Positions 46,271-53,705 of a stretch of 64,000 nucleotides of DNA are shown here, piece after piece (the first letter of the stretch is position 1; each line of letters begins with the position of its first letter). The stretch comes from Micrococcaceae bacterium (lineage in GTDB: Bacteria; Actinomycetota; Actinomycetes; Actinomycetales; Micrococcaceae), in NCBI GenBank assembly GCA_013393415.1, contig JABXHI010000026.1, positions 62,001-126,000 on the forward strand. The letters run 5' to 3'. The notes below the pieces were generated by a model. It searched no databases. It worked only from the letters and a program-made list of their open reading frames with translations, and was not told where the DNA came from. The position numbers were made by a program, and so were the translations under genes.

Positions 46271-47236
46271 CTAGTCAACCATGAATTTTCCATAGACGCG
46301 CTGGGTATTGTCAAAGATCACGGTGCCGAGATCTTCGACGGTTTGATCACGGCTCTCAGCGAGTTGATACAACGTATGTGGCACCAGATACGGCGCGTTT
46401 GGCCTGCCCCGATGTGGATGCGGGGTCAAAAACGGTGAATCGGATTCGACTAACAACAGGTCTTCCCGCATGACCTGTGCTGCCGCGCGAGATGCGTTGT
46501 TGTTTTTGAAGGTCACAACCCCGGAGAAGGACGCGTACCAACCATGTTCGTTCAAGATCGTCGCCATGTCAGCATCGCCTGAATAGGAATGAAACACGAC
46601 ATGTTCGGGCAACTGCTCCATTGATAACAACGTGGCAACAACGTCATCATGAGCGTCCCGGTCATGAATTTGTAGGGCAAGTCCGAGTTCAACCGCAATC
46701 TCGATGTGACGCTTGAACGCGGATTTTTGTACCTCCCAGTTATCTTCGCCTTCTGTCCGGTAGTAGTCCAGACCGGTTTCACCGATACAGACAACTTGTG
46801 GGTGGGCTGCGAGTTTTTTGATTGTCTCGAGTGCCTCGTCCAATGTACCGTCGCGTGCCAACTCAACGGTGTCATTGGGATGAATCGCAAGTGCGCCGCG
46901 CAGCCGTGGCTCTTGGTCAAGTGCCTCGAGGGTGTATTTGGCGGATTCAAGATCCGTGGCCACTTGCACCGCCCCGACCACATTGACGGTGGTTGCCGCA
47001 TCCATCGCCTGAGTTGGCGTGACGTGCACCAGCCCGTCCCGAAAGTCGAGGTGAGCGTGGTTGTCGATGACCGGAACCGGCGAGGGTGCTGGTGCCGGAG
47101 GGTAGACGAGTTTGCGCTTGCGTCCGGTGTATTCATCGGTCGCAGAGCGTACGGGGCTGCCATCGCTGCCAACATTGTCGGTCTGTGGCAGGTAGTGCTG
47201 AGGAGTCTGTGGTTCGGGTTGTGCTGAGGTGGACAT
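46271..47236 (-). CDS. tatD: TatD family metal-dependent hydrolase
   Basis: The product from ATG 47236 (321 residues) is a TIM-barrel TatD DNase. Metal-binding IDNHAHLD opens the fold, followed by GETGLDYYR with the conserved Glu, LQIHDRDAHDD, FHSYSGD (His ligand) and VESDSPFLTPHP with the Asp. An N-terminal stretch of about 60 Pro/Ser-rich residues precedes the barrel. TatD enzymes digest DNA 3'-5'. The usual ribosome binding site is absent; AGCTTA on the plus strand (a minus-strand TAAGCT) seven bases before the ATG suggests a leaderless message. GTG 47257 is the alternative start. Confidence 0.93.
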   Translation of the reverse strand: MSTSAQPEPQTPQHYLPQTDNVGSDGSPVRSATDEYTGRKRKLVYPPAPAPSPVPVIDNHAHLDFRDGLVHVTPTQAMDAATTVNVVGAVQVATDLESAKYTLEALDQEPRLRGALAIHPNDTVELARDGTLDEALETIKKLAAHPQVVCIGETGLDYYRTEGEDNWEVQKSAFKRHIEIAVELGLALQIHDRDAHDDVVATLLSMEQLPEHVVFHSYSGDADMATILNEHGWYASFSGVVTFKNNNASRAAAQVMREDLLLVESDSPFLTPHPHRGRPNAPYLVPHTLYQLAESRDQTVEDLGTVIFDNTQRVYGKFMVD

Positions 47237-47254
47237 GACCCCTAGCTTAACCGT

Positions 47255-47292
47255 CACTGCCCCACCGAGTTCAACGACTCGATGGGGCAGTG
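47255..47292. terminator. Hairpin between gabD and tatD
   Basis: CACTGCCCCA (47255-47264) pairs with TGGGGCAGTG (47283-47292), with a further GAGT/ACTC pairing inside. No T-run follows the minus-strand arm. It probably ends gabD, while its loop holds the TTGAAC that may serve as -35 of tatD. Confidence 0.55.
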
Positions 47293-47305
47293 TGTCGGTA
47301 TGAAC

Positions 47306-48787
47306 TTATTTTACGTTGTGTGGGTTTGGCATACCGATGTACTGAACTGAGGTGTACTCAGCAATCCCTTCGGTGCCACCTTCGCGACCCATGCCGGACT
47401 GTTTGACGCCACCAAATGGTGCAGCAGCGTTGGAGATGACGCCGGCGTTGAAACCGATCAGGCCGAATTCGATTTGGTCTGCAACTCGCAGTGCGCGATT
47501 GTGGTCCTTGGTGTACATGTAGGCGGCCAGGCCATATTCGGAGGCGTTCGCCAACCGAATAGCATGGTCTTCGTCTTTGAACTGCACAACCGGTGCCACT
47601 GGGCCAAAGATCTCTTGGGCCAAGATGGGTGAATTTTCCAGCACGGACAGGATGGTTGGTTCATAGAAGTAGCCGTCGCCGTCAACCTTTTTGCCACCGG
47701 TGACCACTTCAGCGCCTGCTTCGACGGCTTCGGTCACGAGACCGTGGACGTCTTCACGCGCGTTTTCGTCGATGATTGGACCAACGTTGACGTCGGCTTC
47801 GGTACCACGTCCGACTTTGCGTGCGCGCATGGCTTCAGCAAATTTGGTGTTGAATTCTTCGGCAACGTCTTCGTGCACCAAAATACGGTTTGCAGCGGTG
47901 CACGCTTCACCCATGTTGCGCAGCTTGGCAGCCATCGCACCCTCGACTGCAGCGTCGATGTCGGCGTCGTCGAACACGATGAATGGCGCGTTGCCGCCCA
48001 GTTCCATCGAGGTCCGCAGCACGTTTTCCGACGCATCGGCGAGCAGACGACGACCAACCGGAGTGGAACCCGTGAAGGAGATCTTACGCAGACGGCTATC
48101 TTTCATCAGTGGACCCGAGATCTTCGAGGCTGACGAGCCCGACACGACGTTGAGCACACCGGCTGGCAGACCTGCATCGAGCATTGTCTGGGCGAAGTAC
48201 TGCGAGGTCAGCGGGGTCAACTGTGCTGGCTTGAGCACCATGGTGGCCCCTGCGGCAACCGCCGGGGCGACTTTACGAGTGGCCATGGCCAGCGGGAAGT
48301 TCCACGGCGTGACCAACAGTGATGGGCCAACTGGTTTGTGACGCACGATCATGGAGAGATTGCCCTCTGGGGTGGTGCCGAAGCGGCCGTAGTGACGCAC
48401 GGTTTCTTCGGAGAACCAGCGGAGGAATTCGCCGCCGTAGTTCACTTCACCACGTGATTCAGCAAGTGGTTTACCCATTTCCAGGGTCATCAGCAGTGCG
48501 AAATCTTCGGCGCGCTCCTGCACGAGGTCGAAGGCACGACGCAGAATCTCGGCGCGTTCACGTGGTGCGGTCAAAGCCCACTCGGCTTGGACTTCGTCAG
48601 CTGCAGCCAGCGCTTTCAGGGCATCTTCGGAGCCGCCGTCTTGCAGACGGAGAAGTTCTTTACCGGTGGCTGGGTCGTATACCGGAAAGGTATTTCCGGA
48701 AGAGGCGTCTACCCATTCACCATTGATGAGTAGGCCGGTGGGAACGCGTTCGAGCAGTTCTTTTTCTTGTTGTGCGCTGACAGTCAC
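47306..48787 (-). CDS. gabD: NAD(P)-dependent succinate-semialdehyde dehydrogenase
   Basis: The 493-residue protein is an aldehyde dehydrogenase. The cofactor segment TPWNFPLAMATRKVAPAVAAG, the FTGSTPVGRRL loop, the general-base Glu in MELGGNAPF and the catalytic Cys in GEACTAANRI are all present. ALEMGKPLAESRGEV-like text and the GPVAPV end are typical of the SSADH branch. It oxidises succinate semialdehyde to succinate, for example in GABA breakdown, but related aldehydes are possible. AGAAGG precedes the GTG start. A palindrome overlaps its promoter. Confidence 0.87.
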   Translation of the reverse strand: MTVSAQQEKELLERVPTGLLINGEWVDASSGNTFPVYDPATGKELLRLQDGGSEDALKALAAADEVQAEWALTAPRERAEILRRAFDLVQERAEDFALLMTLEMGKPLAESRGEVNYGGEFLRWFSEETVRHYGRFGTTPEGNLSMIVRHKPVGPSLLVTPWNFPLAMATRKVAPAVAAGATMVLKPAQLTPLTSQYFAQTMLDAGLPAGVLNVVSGSSASKISGPLMKDSRLRKISFTGSTPVGRRLLADASENVLRTSMELGGNAPFIVFDDADIDAAVEGAMAAKLRNMGEACTAANRILVHEDVAEEFNTKFAEAMRARKVGRGTEADVNVGPIIDENAREDVHGLVTEAVEAGAEVVTGGKKVDGDGYFYEPTILSVLENSPILAQEIFGPVAPVVQFKDEDHAIRLANASEYGLAAYMYTKDHNRALRVADQIEFGLIGFNAGVISNAAAPFGGVKQSGMGREGGTEGIAEYTSVQYIGMPNPHNVK

Positions 48788-48863
48788 GGGGTACCTTCTT
48801 TCGATGTGTCGGAGAAGTTCAACTCGCCATTCAATCTAACACGCAGTGGTTGCGCTGATGGCT

Positions 48864-48884
48864 CTCATACCGTTTATGAGTATA
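48864..48884 (-). promoter_or_regulatory. gabD promoter with palindrome
   Basis: A minus-strand TATACT (48879-48884) makes a good -10. The palindrome CTCATA-CCGTT-TATGAG (48864-48880) lies directly downstream over the expected start site, a repressor position. No regulator gene is adjacent. Confidence 0.45.
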
Positions 48885-48958
48885 GAAGTTAGGCATGCCA
48901 GGTATTCCTGATGTGCATTACCGGTGGAGCATTTCATGTCGAGCCAGAATGTTTTGGC

Positions 48959-49501
48959 TTATCGAAACTTGAACATCCTCCACATGAAATAGCCTAGGCT
49001 AAGCATCATGAGTGCAACCGCTACCCAGGTCCAGTGCACAGAGAAAACTCCCAACCAGCTGCCCACCATGACCAGCATGATCAGAGCGCAGCTGAATGCT
49101 AACCAGGCCATCATTTGGACAGCATTTTTATATTGGCGTTGGACGTTGTGTTCGGTCAGCATGAACGGGAAATTGTAGATTCTTGGATAACGCGCAAGAA
49201 TCACGACACCGACGGTGGTCACCGCCAGCATGGCCAAGGTTCCCACACTCTCCCAGGAAGAACCTACGCGAGTCACGTCACCGCTGAAGTCATAGTGCAT
49301 GGGCAAATTTTCATCCATGCTGAGGGAACGAAAGAAGAAGTATACGAACAGTCCGAGCGCAAGGACGGCACTGATGCCAAGGAGGCCTTTGTGCAGGGGG
49401 TCCAATGCGAACGCAGGCTGTGGTCTTTCTTGGAAACTGGTGTAGACCACATCCCCATCGCGATTACGGATCGGGTCTCGAGTACGTCCACCTTCGGTCA
49501 T
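48959..49501 (-). CDS. DUF1648-like membrane protein
   Basis: The 180-residue protein has a hydrophilic N-terminus of about 40 residues and four hydrophobic segments. The stretch NLPMHYDFSGDVTRVGSSWES after the first helix matches the DUF1648 pattern (P-H-x-G-x-D/ T-x-W). The function is unknown. ATG 49501 has AGGAAGA upstream; GTG 49528 is an alternative. The gene is alone, between gabD and the divergent ferrochelatase. Confidence 0.7.
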   Translation of the reverse strand: MTEGGRTRDPIRNRDGDVVYTSFQERPQPAFALDPLHKGLLGISAVLALGLFVYFFFRSLSMDENLPMHYDFSGDVTRVGSSWESVGTLAMLAVTTVGVVILARYPRIYNFPFMLTEHNVQRQYKNAVQMMAWLAFSCALIMLVMVGSWLGVFSVHWTWVAVALMMLSLGYFMWRMFKFR

Positions 49502-49700
49502 GCGTGCTTTTCTTCCTATGATTTTCACCTGCGACTCTGCAAACTTGATGTTTCCAGGCTATTGAAGTCCTCACAAGGTCTAGCGGGCTATATCCATGAG
49601 GCATGGGGACTACAGTGAGGTTGGCCACTATCCCTGAGGGCGCGTCATGGTAACCGCGACCCAAATGGTCTTGGTCTAGCGCCGATGACTAGACTAATGG

Positions 49701-49716
49701 CGGACCAAGCGGTCCG
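49701..49716. repeat. Hairpin in the ferrochelatase leader
   Basis: CGGACC-AAGC-GGTCCG is a perfect 6-bp stem with a 4-base loop, about 62 bases before the ferrochelatase start and just after a TAGACT (49690-49695). It might be an operator or a leader hairpin for heme or iron control; evidence is thin. Confidence 0.3.
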
Positions 49717-49777
49717 ACATCATTACACACTTGCGACACCTTGAATATTCGTATTGCCCAACTCTCAGGAGGCTCGC

Positions 49778-51013
49778 GTGACCGAGTGGTCCAAACCTCA
49801 ACCTTCATCCCGCGTCGTTGTACAGGCTGGTGCTGCCGTGCCGGCGGCAACCCCGGAAGCTGCCGCCGGTGACAAATGGGTTGAAATCCCTACCGAATTC
49901 GATGCCATCATGCTGTCGTCCTATGGCGGACCAAATGGCCAGGACGACGTGCTGCCGTTCTTGCGCAACGTCACGATGGGGCGCAATGTCCCAGATGAGC
50001 GCCTCGAAGAAGTTGCGGTACACTATCGCGAAGCCGGTGGTGTCAGCCCGATTAACGAACAGAATCTGGCGTTGAAAGCCGCCATCGAAGACGAACTCAA
50101 GCGTCGGGAGATTGACCTACCGGTCTACTTCGGCAACCGCAACTGGGACCCATATTTCACCGAGGCGGTCTCGAGGGCACACGAGGACAATAAGGTTGCA
50201 GACCGTCCGACAAAGATTTTCGCACTTGTGACCTCGGCCTACTCGGCGTACTCGTCGTGCCGTCAGTACCGTGAAGACTTCGCCGATACGTTGGAGGCAC
50301 TGGATCTGTGGGACGAGGTCCAAATCGACTCGTCACGCACGTTCTTTGATCATCCAGGGTTTGTGAATCCGTTCATCGAAGGCACGCTGAAGGCCCTCGC
50401 CGAATTGGTGGATGAGAATGGCGAATTGGACCTGACCAAGGATGTTGAAGTCCTGTTTTCAGCACATTCCATTCCGATCAAAGACAACGCGCAGTCCGGC
50501 GAACCAGATGAGCACGACTACGCCGACCTGGGCGCATACCAGGCCCAGCACCTGGCCGTCGGCGGGCTCGTCATGGACTCCGTCAAAGAACAGTACGGCA
50601 TCGATGTGCCGTGGAAACTGGTCTACCAGTCCGAATCTGGACCGGGTCACATTCCGTGGCTGAAACCCGACATCAACGACTACCTTGAAGAAGTCTCGTC
50701 GACGCGCAAGGCCGTCGTGGTTGTCCCGGCAACGTTTTTATCCGACCACATGGAAGTCTGGTGGGACCTGGATATTGAGGCCAAGGAAACCGCCGACGAA
50801 CAGGGTCTGGGCTATAAGCGTGTCGCCACCCCGGGTATCCACCCAGAGTTTGTGGCCGCCATGGTGGATCTCGTGGAGGAACGACTCAACGGAACACCGG
50901 CGGCAGAACGTCCAGCGCTCACCTCATATGGTCCAGGCTACGATGTGTGCCGCGCCGGCTGCTGCCAGGGTTCCGGCAAGCTCCGTGCCGCAATCGGTGG
51001 TCTGCTGCCATAA
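49778..51013 (+). CDS. cpfC: Ferrochelatase (coproporphyrin ferrochelatase, CpfC/HemH)
   Basis: The 411-residue protein has the ferrochelatase fold: AIMLSSYGGPNGQDDVLPFLRNV at the N-terminus, VYFGNRNWDPY, the catalytic His in LFSAHSIPI near residue 235, and YQSESGPGHIPWLKPD. The C-terminus reads YDVCRAGCCQGSG; clustered cysteines here, with one in the middle of the protein, are known to hold a [2Fe-2S] cluster in actinobacterial enzymes. In this phylum it inserts iron into coproporphyrin III. A perfect AGGAGG (49767-49772) and GTG 49778 give the start. An N-terminal Pro/Ala-rich tail of about 25 residues is extra. Confidence 0.95.
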   Translation: MTEWSKPQPSSRVVVQAGAAVPAATPEAAAGDKWVEIPTEFDAIMLSSYGGPNGQDDVLPFLRNVTMGRNVPDERLEEVAVHYREAGGVSPINEQNLALKAAIEDELKRREIDLPVYFGNRNWDPYFTEAVSRAHEDNKVADRPTKIFALVTSAYSAYSSCRQYREDFADTLEALDLWDEVQIDSSRTFFDHPGFVNPFIEGTLKALAELVDENGELDLTKDVEVLFSAHSIPIKDNAQSGEPDEHDYADLGAYQAQHLAVGGLVMDSVKEQYGIDVPWKLVYQSESGPGHIPWLKPDINDYLEEVSSTRKAVVVVPATFLSDHMEVWWDLDIEAKETADEQGLGYKRVATPGIHPEFVAAMVDLVEERLNGTPAAERPALTSYGPGYDVCRAGCCQGSGKLRAAIGGLLP

Positions 51014-51027
51014 CAAATGTTGAAATG

Positions 51028-51073
51028 CCGGTGATGCGCCACGACCTCAGAGTCAGCGCATCACCGGTTTTTT
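51028..51073 (+). terminator. Strong terminator of the ferrochelatase gene
   Basis: CCGGTGATGCGC (51028-51039) pairs with GCGCATCACCGG (51056-51067), followed by six T. It also separates the convergent rsmI. Confidence 0.88.
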
Positions 51074-51077
51074 GTGT

Positions 51078-51956
51078 CTACTTATCCGCGAGTGCGGCGT
51101 TATAGAGTTCGCGCGCCGAATGCCCTGTGTCGTGCCCCACGGTGCGGGTTGCTGCTTTCAACCGCTCCCCATCCTGAACGCGCGTGCGCACATCGGCCAG
51201 GGCTTGTTCAAACGTCGTCGGTTCTTCCGCCGGCGCCGGCCCCACAACAATGACGATCTCACCTTTCATTGTCTTGGACTCCGCCCACTCGACGAGCTCA
51301 GCGACACTGCCCCGGGCAATCTCTTCATGATATTTCGTCAGCTCCCGCGCTACCGCTGCCGAACGATCCGAGCCAAATGCGTCGGCCATCGCCTGCAGTG
51401 TTGCCGCAGTACGATGGGGCGATTCATAAAAGATTAGCGTCCGGGTTTCAACCGCGAGCGCCGCCAGGGCCTTGGCTTTCTCCCCCGTCTTGCGCGGCAG
51501 AAAGCCCTCGAACGCAAACCGGTCGGTGGGGAGCCCAGACAACACCAGCGCGGTCACCGCAGCCGACGCACCCGGGGCAACCGTCACGTCAATATTTGCC
51601 GCAATCGCCTCGCGCGTCAACCGATACCCAGGATCAGAGATCGCCGGCATCCCGGCTTCGGGTACGAACACCACGCGCTTGCCAGCACGAATCTCGGCGA
51701 TAAGCCCCTTCGACGACTGCGCCTCGTTATGTTCGTGATGCGACACCACTGTGGCCGAGAATTGCACCCCTGCGGCATGTAGGAGCTTATGTAATGACCG
51801 GGTATCCTCGGCGGCAATAATATCGGCCTGGCCCAAGACATCTTTAACCCGGTCGGTGAGATCCGCCAGATTCCCAATGGGTGTGGCGGCCAGGGTTAAC
51901 GGGGCCACGAGGGCAACTGATGCATCGTCGTCGGATGCTGTGTTGGGTGCGTCCAT
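51078..51956 (-). CDS. rsmI: 16S rRNA (cytidine1402-2'-O)-methyltransferase
   Basis: The 292-residue protein from ATG 51956 is RsmI: LAATPIGNLADLTDR, AEDTRSLHKLL, VSHHEHNE, VPEAGMPAISDPGYRLTR, FEGFLPRKTGEK and FYESPHR. It methylates C1402 of 16S rRNA. The open frame runs much further upstream but without conservation. No ribosome binding site is present; a minus-strand GATAAT six bases before the ATG suggests a leaderless transcript. It is divergent from the mannosyltransferase, an arrangement known from mycobacteria (Rv1003/Rv1002c). Confidence 0.95.
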   Translation of the reverse strand: MDAPNTASDDDASVALVAPLTLAATPIGNLADLTDRVKDVLGQADIIAAEDTRSLHKLLHAAGVQFSATVVSHHEHNEAQSSKGLIAEIRAGKRVVFVPEAGMPAISDPGYRLTREAIAANIDVTVAPGASAAVTALVLSGLPTDRFAFEGFLPRKTGEKAKALAALAVETRTLIFYESPHRTAATLQAMADAFGSDRSAAVARELTKYHEEIARGSVAELVEWAESKTMKGEIVIVVGPAPAEEPTTFEQALADVRTRVQDGERLKAATRTVGHDTGHSARELYNAALADK

Positions 51957-51962
51957 GTTCCC

Positions 51963-51989
51963 ATTATCCGCGCTGAGCACCGGTAGCAT
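51963..51989. promoter_or_regulatory. Back-to-back leaderless promoters of rsmI and pmt
   Basis: A minus-strand GATAAT (51963-51968) lies six bases from the rsmI ATG (51956). A plus-strand TAGCAT (51984-51989) lies seven bases from the pmt GTG (51997). The two starts are 40 bases apart, so the two promoters must overlap and may exclude each other. Confidence 0.5.
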
Positions 51990-51996
51990 GGCCTGT

Positions 51997-53628
51997 GTGT
52001 CAAAGAAACAACTGAGCCAATCCCCAGCATGGTTATCCAGCCCGAATGCGGCATTCTCACTGTCAGGGCTCAAGGCGCGGTTGTTGTACCCGAATTTCAC
52101 CCTGGGTCCCACCGGCTGGATCATCGCCGCCGTGGTGACCCTAGCTGCGGGGCTTTTACGCTTCTGGAACCTGGCGAACCCCCAAGAGCTCATTTTCGAT
52201 GAGACCTACTACGTCAAAGATGCCTATTCGCTATGGCATTTTGGTTATGAACGGTCCTGGAGTGATGACGTCGACGAGGCGTTTGCCGCGGGTAACGCCC
52301 AACCCGGCGAGGACGCCTCCTATGTAGTGCACCCGCCCGCCGGCAAATGGCTCATTGCAGCGGGAATGGCCCTGTTTGGTTTCGAGAATGCGTTCGGATG
52401 GCGTTTCTCCGCTGCCCTGGTTGGCACCCTGGCTGTACTGGTCACGTTCGTCTTAGCCGCCAAACTTTTCCGCTCGTTGTTCTTGGCATCCACGGCCGGT
52501 GTCTTGCTGGCCGTGGAAGGTCACCACATCGTCATGTCCCGAGTGGGCCTGCTCGATATTTTCTTGGGACTTTTTGTGCTCGGAGCGTTTTGCGCGCTGG
52601 TTGCTGACCGCACCTGGGGGCGCCGACGCCTCGTCGCAGAACTCGCCACCAGATACCGTCGAGTCGTCTCCCCCGCGGCCACCGACGACGACAAGACCGC
52701 TTGGCACAGCACGATGCCCTACGGCCCGTGGCTGGGCTGGCGGCCGTGGCGCATTGCAGCCGGTGTGCTGCTGGGGGTCGCAGTGTCGATCAAGCTCTCC
52801 GGCCTCGCGTTCGTGGCGGTCTTCGGGTTACTGACGGTCTGGTGGGATGCCAACGCCCGAAAAACCGCCGGAATACGACGCTGGTTACCCGGCGCGACGG
52901 TGCTGGACGGCCTGTGGGCGTTTGTTTCCGTCGTCATCGTGGGGGCGATCACCTATGTGGGCACCTGGCTGGGCTGGATTATCAGTTCGGGTGGCTACTA
53001 CCGCAACTGGGGTGCCGAAAATCCAAGCATCCTGCCCGATTGGCTCGCCTCACTGATCCACTATCACGTCCAATCCACGCAGTTCCACACGGGGCTGGAC
53101 AGCGATCACAATTACGCGTCCTCGGCCTGGACCTGGCCATTTGCCGGACGACCGGTATCGTTCTTTTACCGCACCGAAGAAGACGGTGTCACATGCGCGG
53201 CAGAACAGTGCTCGGCGGCCATTCTCGATCTCCCGAATCCCTTGATCTGGTGGACGGGCCTGCTGGCGCTGGTGTTCATCTTCTTGCGCTGGCTGCTCGT
53301 GCGCGATTGGCGGGCCGGCGCCATCTTGGCCGTCTATGTTGCCGGGCAGCTGATCTGGGTCATCTGGCCCGAGCGCACCATGTTCTTCTTCTATACGGTC
53401 GCCTACGTCCCGTTCCTGATCCTGGCGATCGTCTATGTGGCAGGGCTCTGGTTGAACCGAACCACTACGGCAGGCACACCGATCTCCCGGCAGGTCGCCA
53501 TCCTCGCCATCGGCATGTTCGTGCTGCTGGCACTTGTGGTCAGTGCATACTTTTTACCGGTGTGGACGGGCGAGCCCATCAGCCTGGAACAATGGCAACG
53601 CCGCATGTGGCTGCAGTCCTGGATATAA
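51997..53628 (+). CDS. pmt: Dolichyl-phosphate-mannose-protein mannosyltransferase (GT39)
   Basis: The 543-residue protein has about ten transmembrane segments and the PMT core: ELIFDETYYVKDAYSLW with the catalytic Asp-Glu in the first outer loop, HPPAGKWLIAAGMALFG, and a large outer loop after TM7. PMT transfers mannose from polyprenyl-phosphate-mannose to Ser/Thr of exported proteins. M. tuberculosis Rv1002c is the close parallel, with rsmI divergent beside it in both. GTG 51997 suits a leaderless message; ATG 51988 is the alternative. The final residues fall before the fadD promoter. Confidence 0.93.
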   Translation: MSKKQLSQSPAWLSSPNAAFSLSGLKARLLYPNFTLGPTGWIIAAVVTLAAGLLRFWNLANPQELIFDETYYVKDAYSLWHFGYERSWSDDVDEAFAAGNAQPGEDASYVVHPPAGKWLIAAGMALFGFENAFGWRFSAALVGTLAVLVTFVLAAKLFRSLFLASTAGVLLAVEGHHIVMSRVGLLDIFLGLFVLGAFCALVADRTWGRRRLVAELATRYRRVVSPAATDDDKTAWHSTMPYGPWLGWRPWRIAAGVLLGVAVSIKLSGLAFVAVFGLLTVWWDANARKTAGIRRWLPGATVLDGLWAFVSVVIVGAITYVGTWLGWIISSGGYYRNWGAENPSILPDWLASLIHYHVQSTQFHTGLDSDHNYASSAWTWPFAGRPVSFFYRTEEDGVTCAAEQCSAAILDLPNPLIWWTGLLALVFIFLRWLLVRDWRAGAILAVYVAGQLIWVIWPERTMFFFYTVAYVPFLILAIVYVAGLWLNRTTTAGTPISRQVAILAIGMFVLLALVVSAYFLPVWTGEPISLEQWQRRMWLQSWI

Positions 53629-53640
53629 TGACCCATACCA

Positions 53641-53669
53641 TTACAGTGTGACTGTTATTACGGTAGACT
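53641..53669 (+). promoter_or_regulatory. fadD promoter with palindromic operator
   Basis: TTACAG (53641-53646), a 17-base spacer and TAGACT (53664-53669) form the promoter. The perfect palindrome ACAGT-GTG-ACTGT (53643-53655) covers the -35 and part of the spacer, a likely site for a TetR-type fatty-acid repressor. The 5' leader of about 30 bases carries AAAAGAGG. Confidence 0.55.
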
Positions 53670-53705
53670 GAACCGCGGCAATTTCCACCAACGAAAAGAG
53701 GCCCC

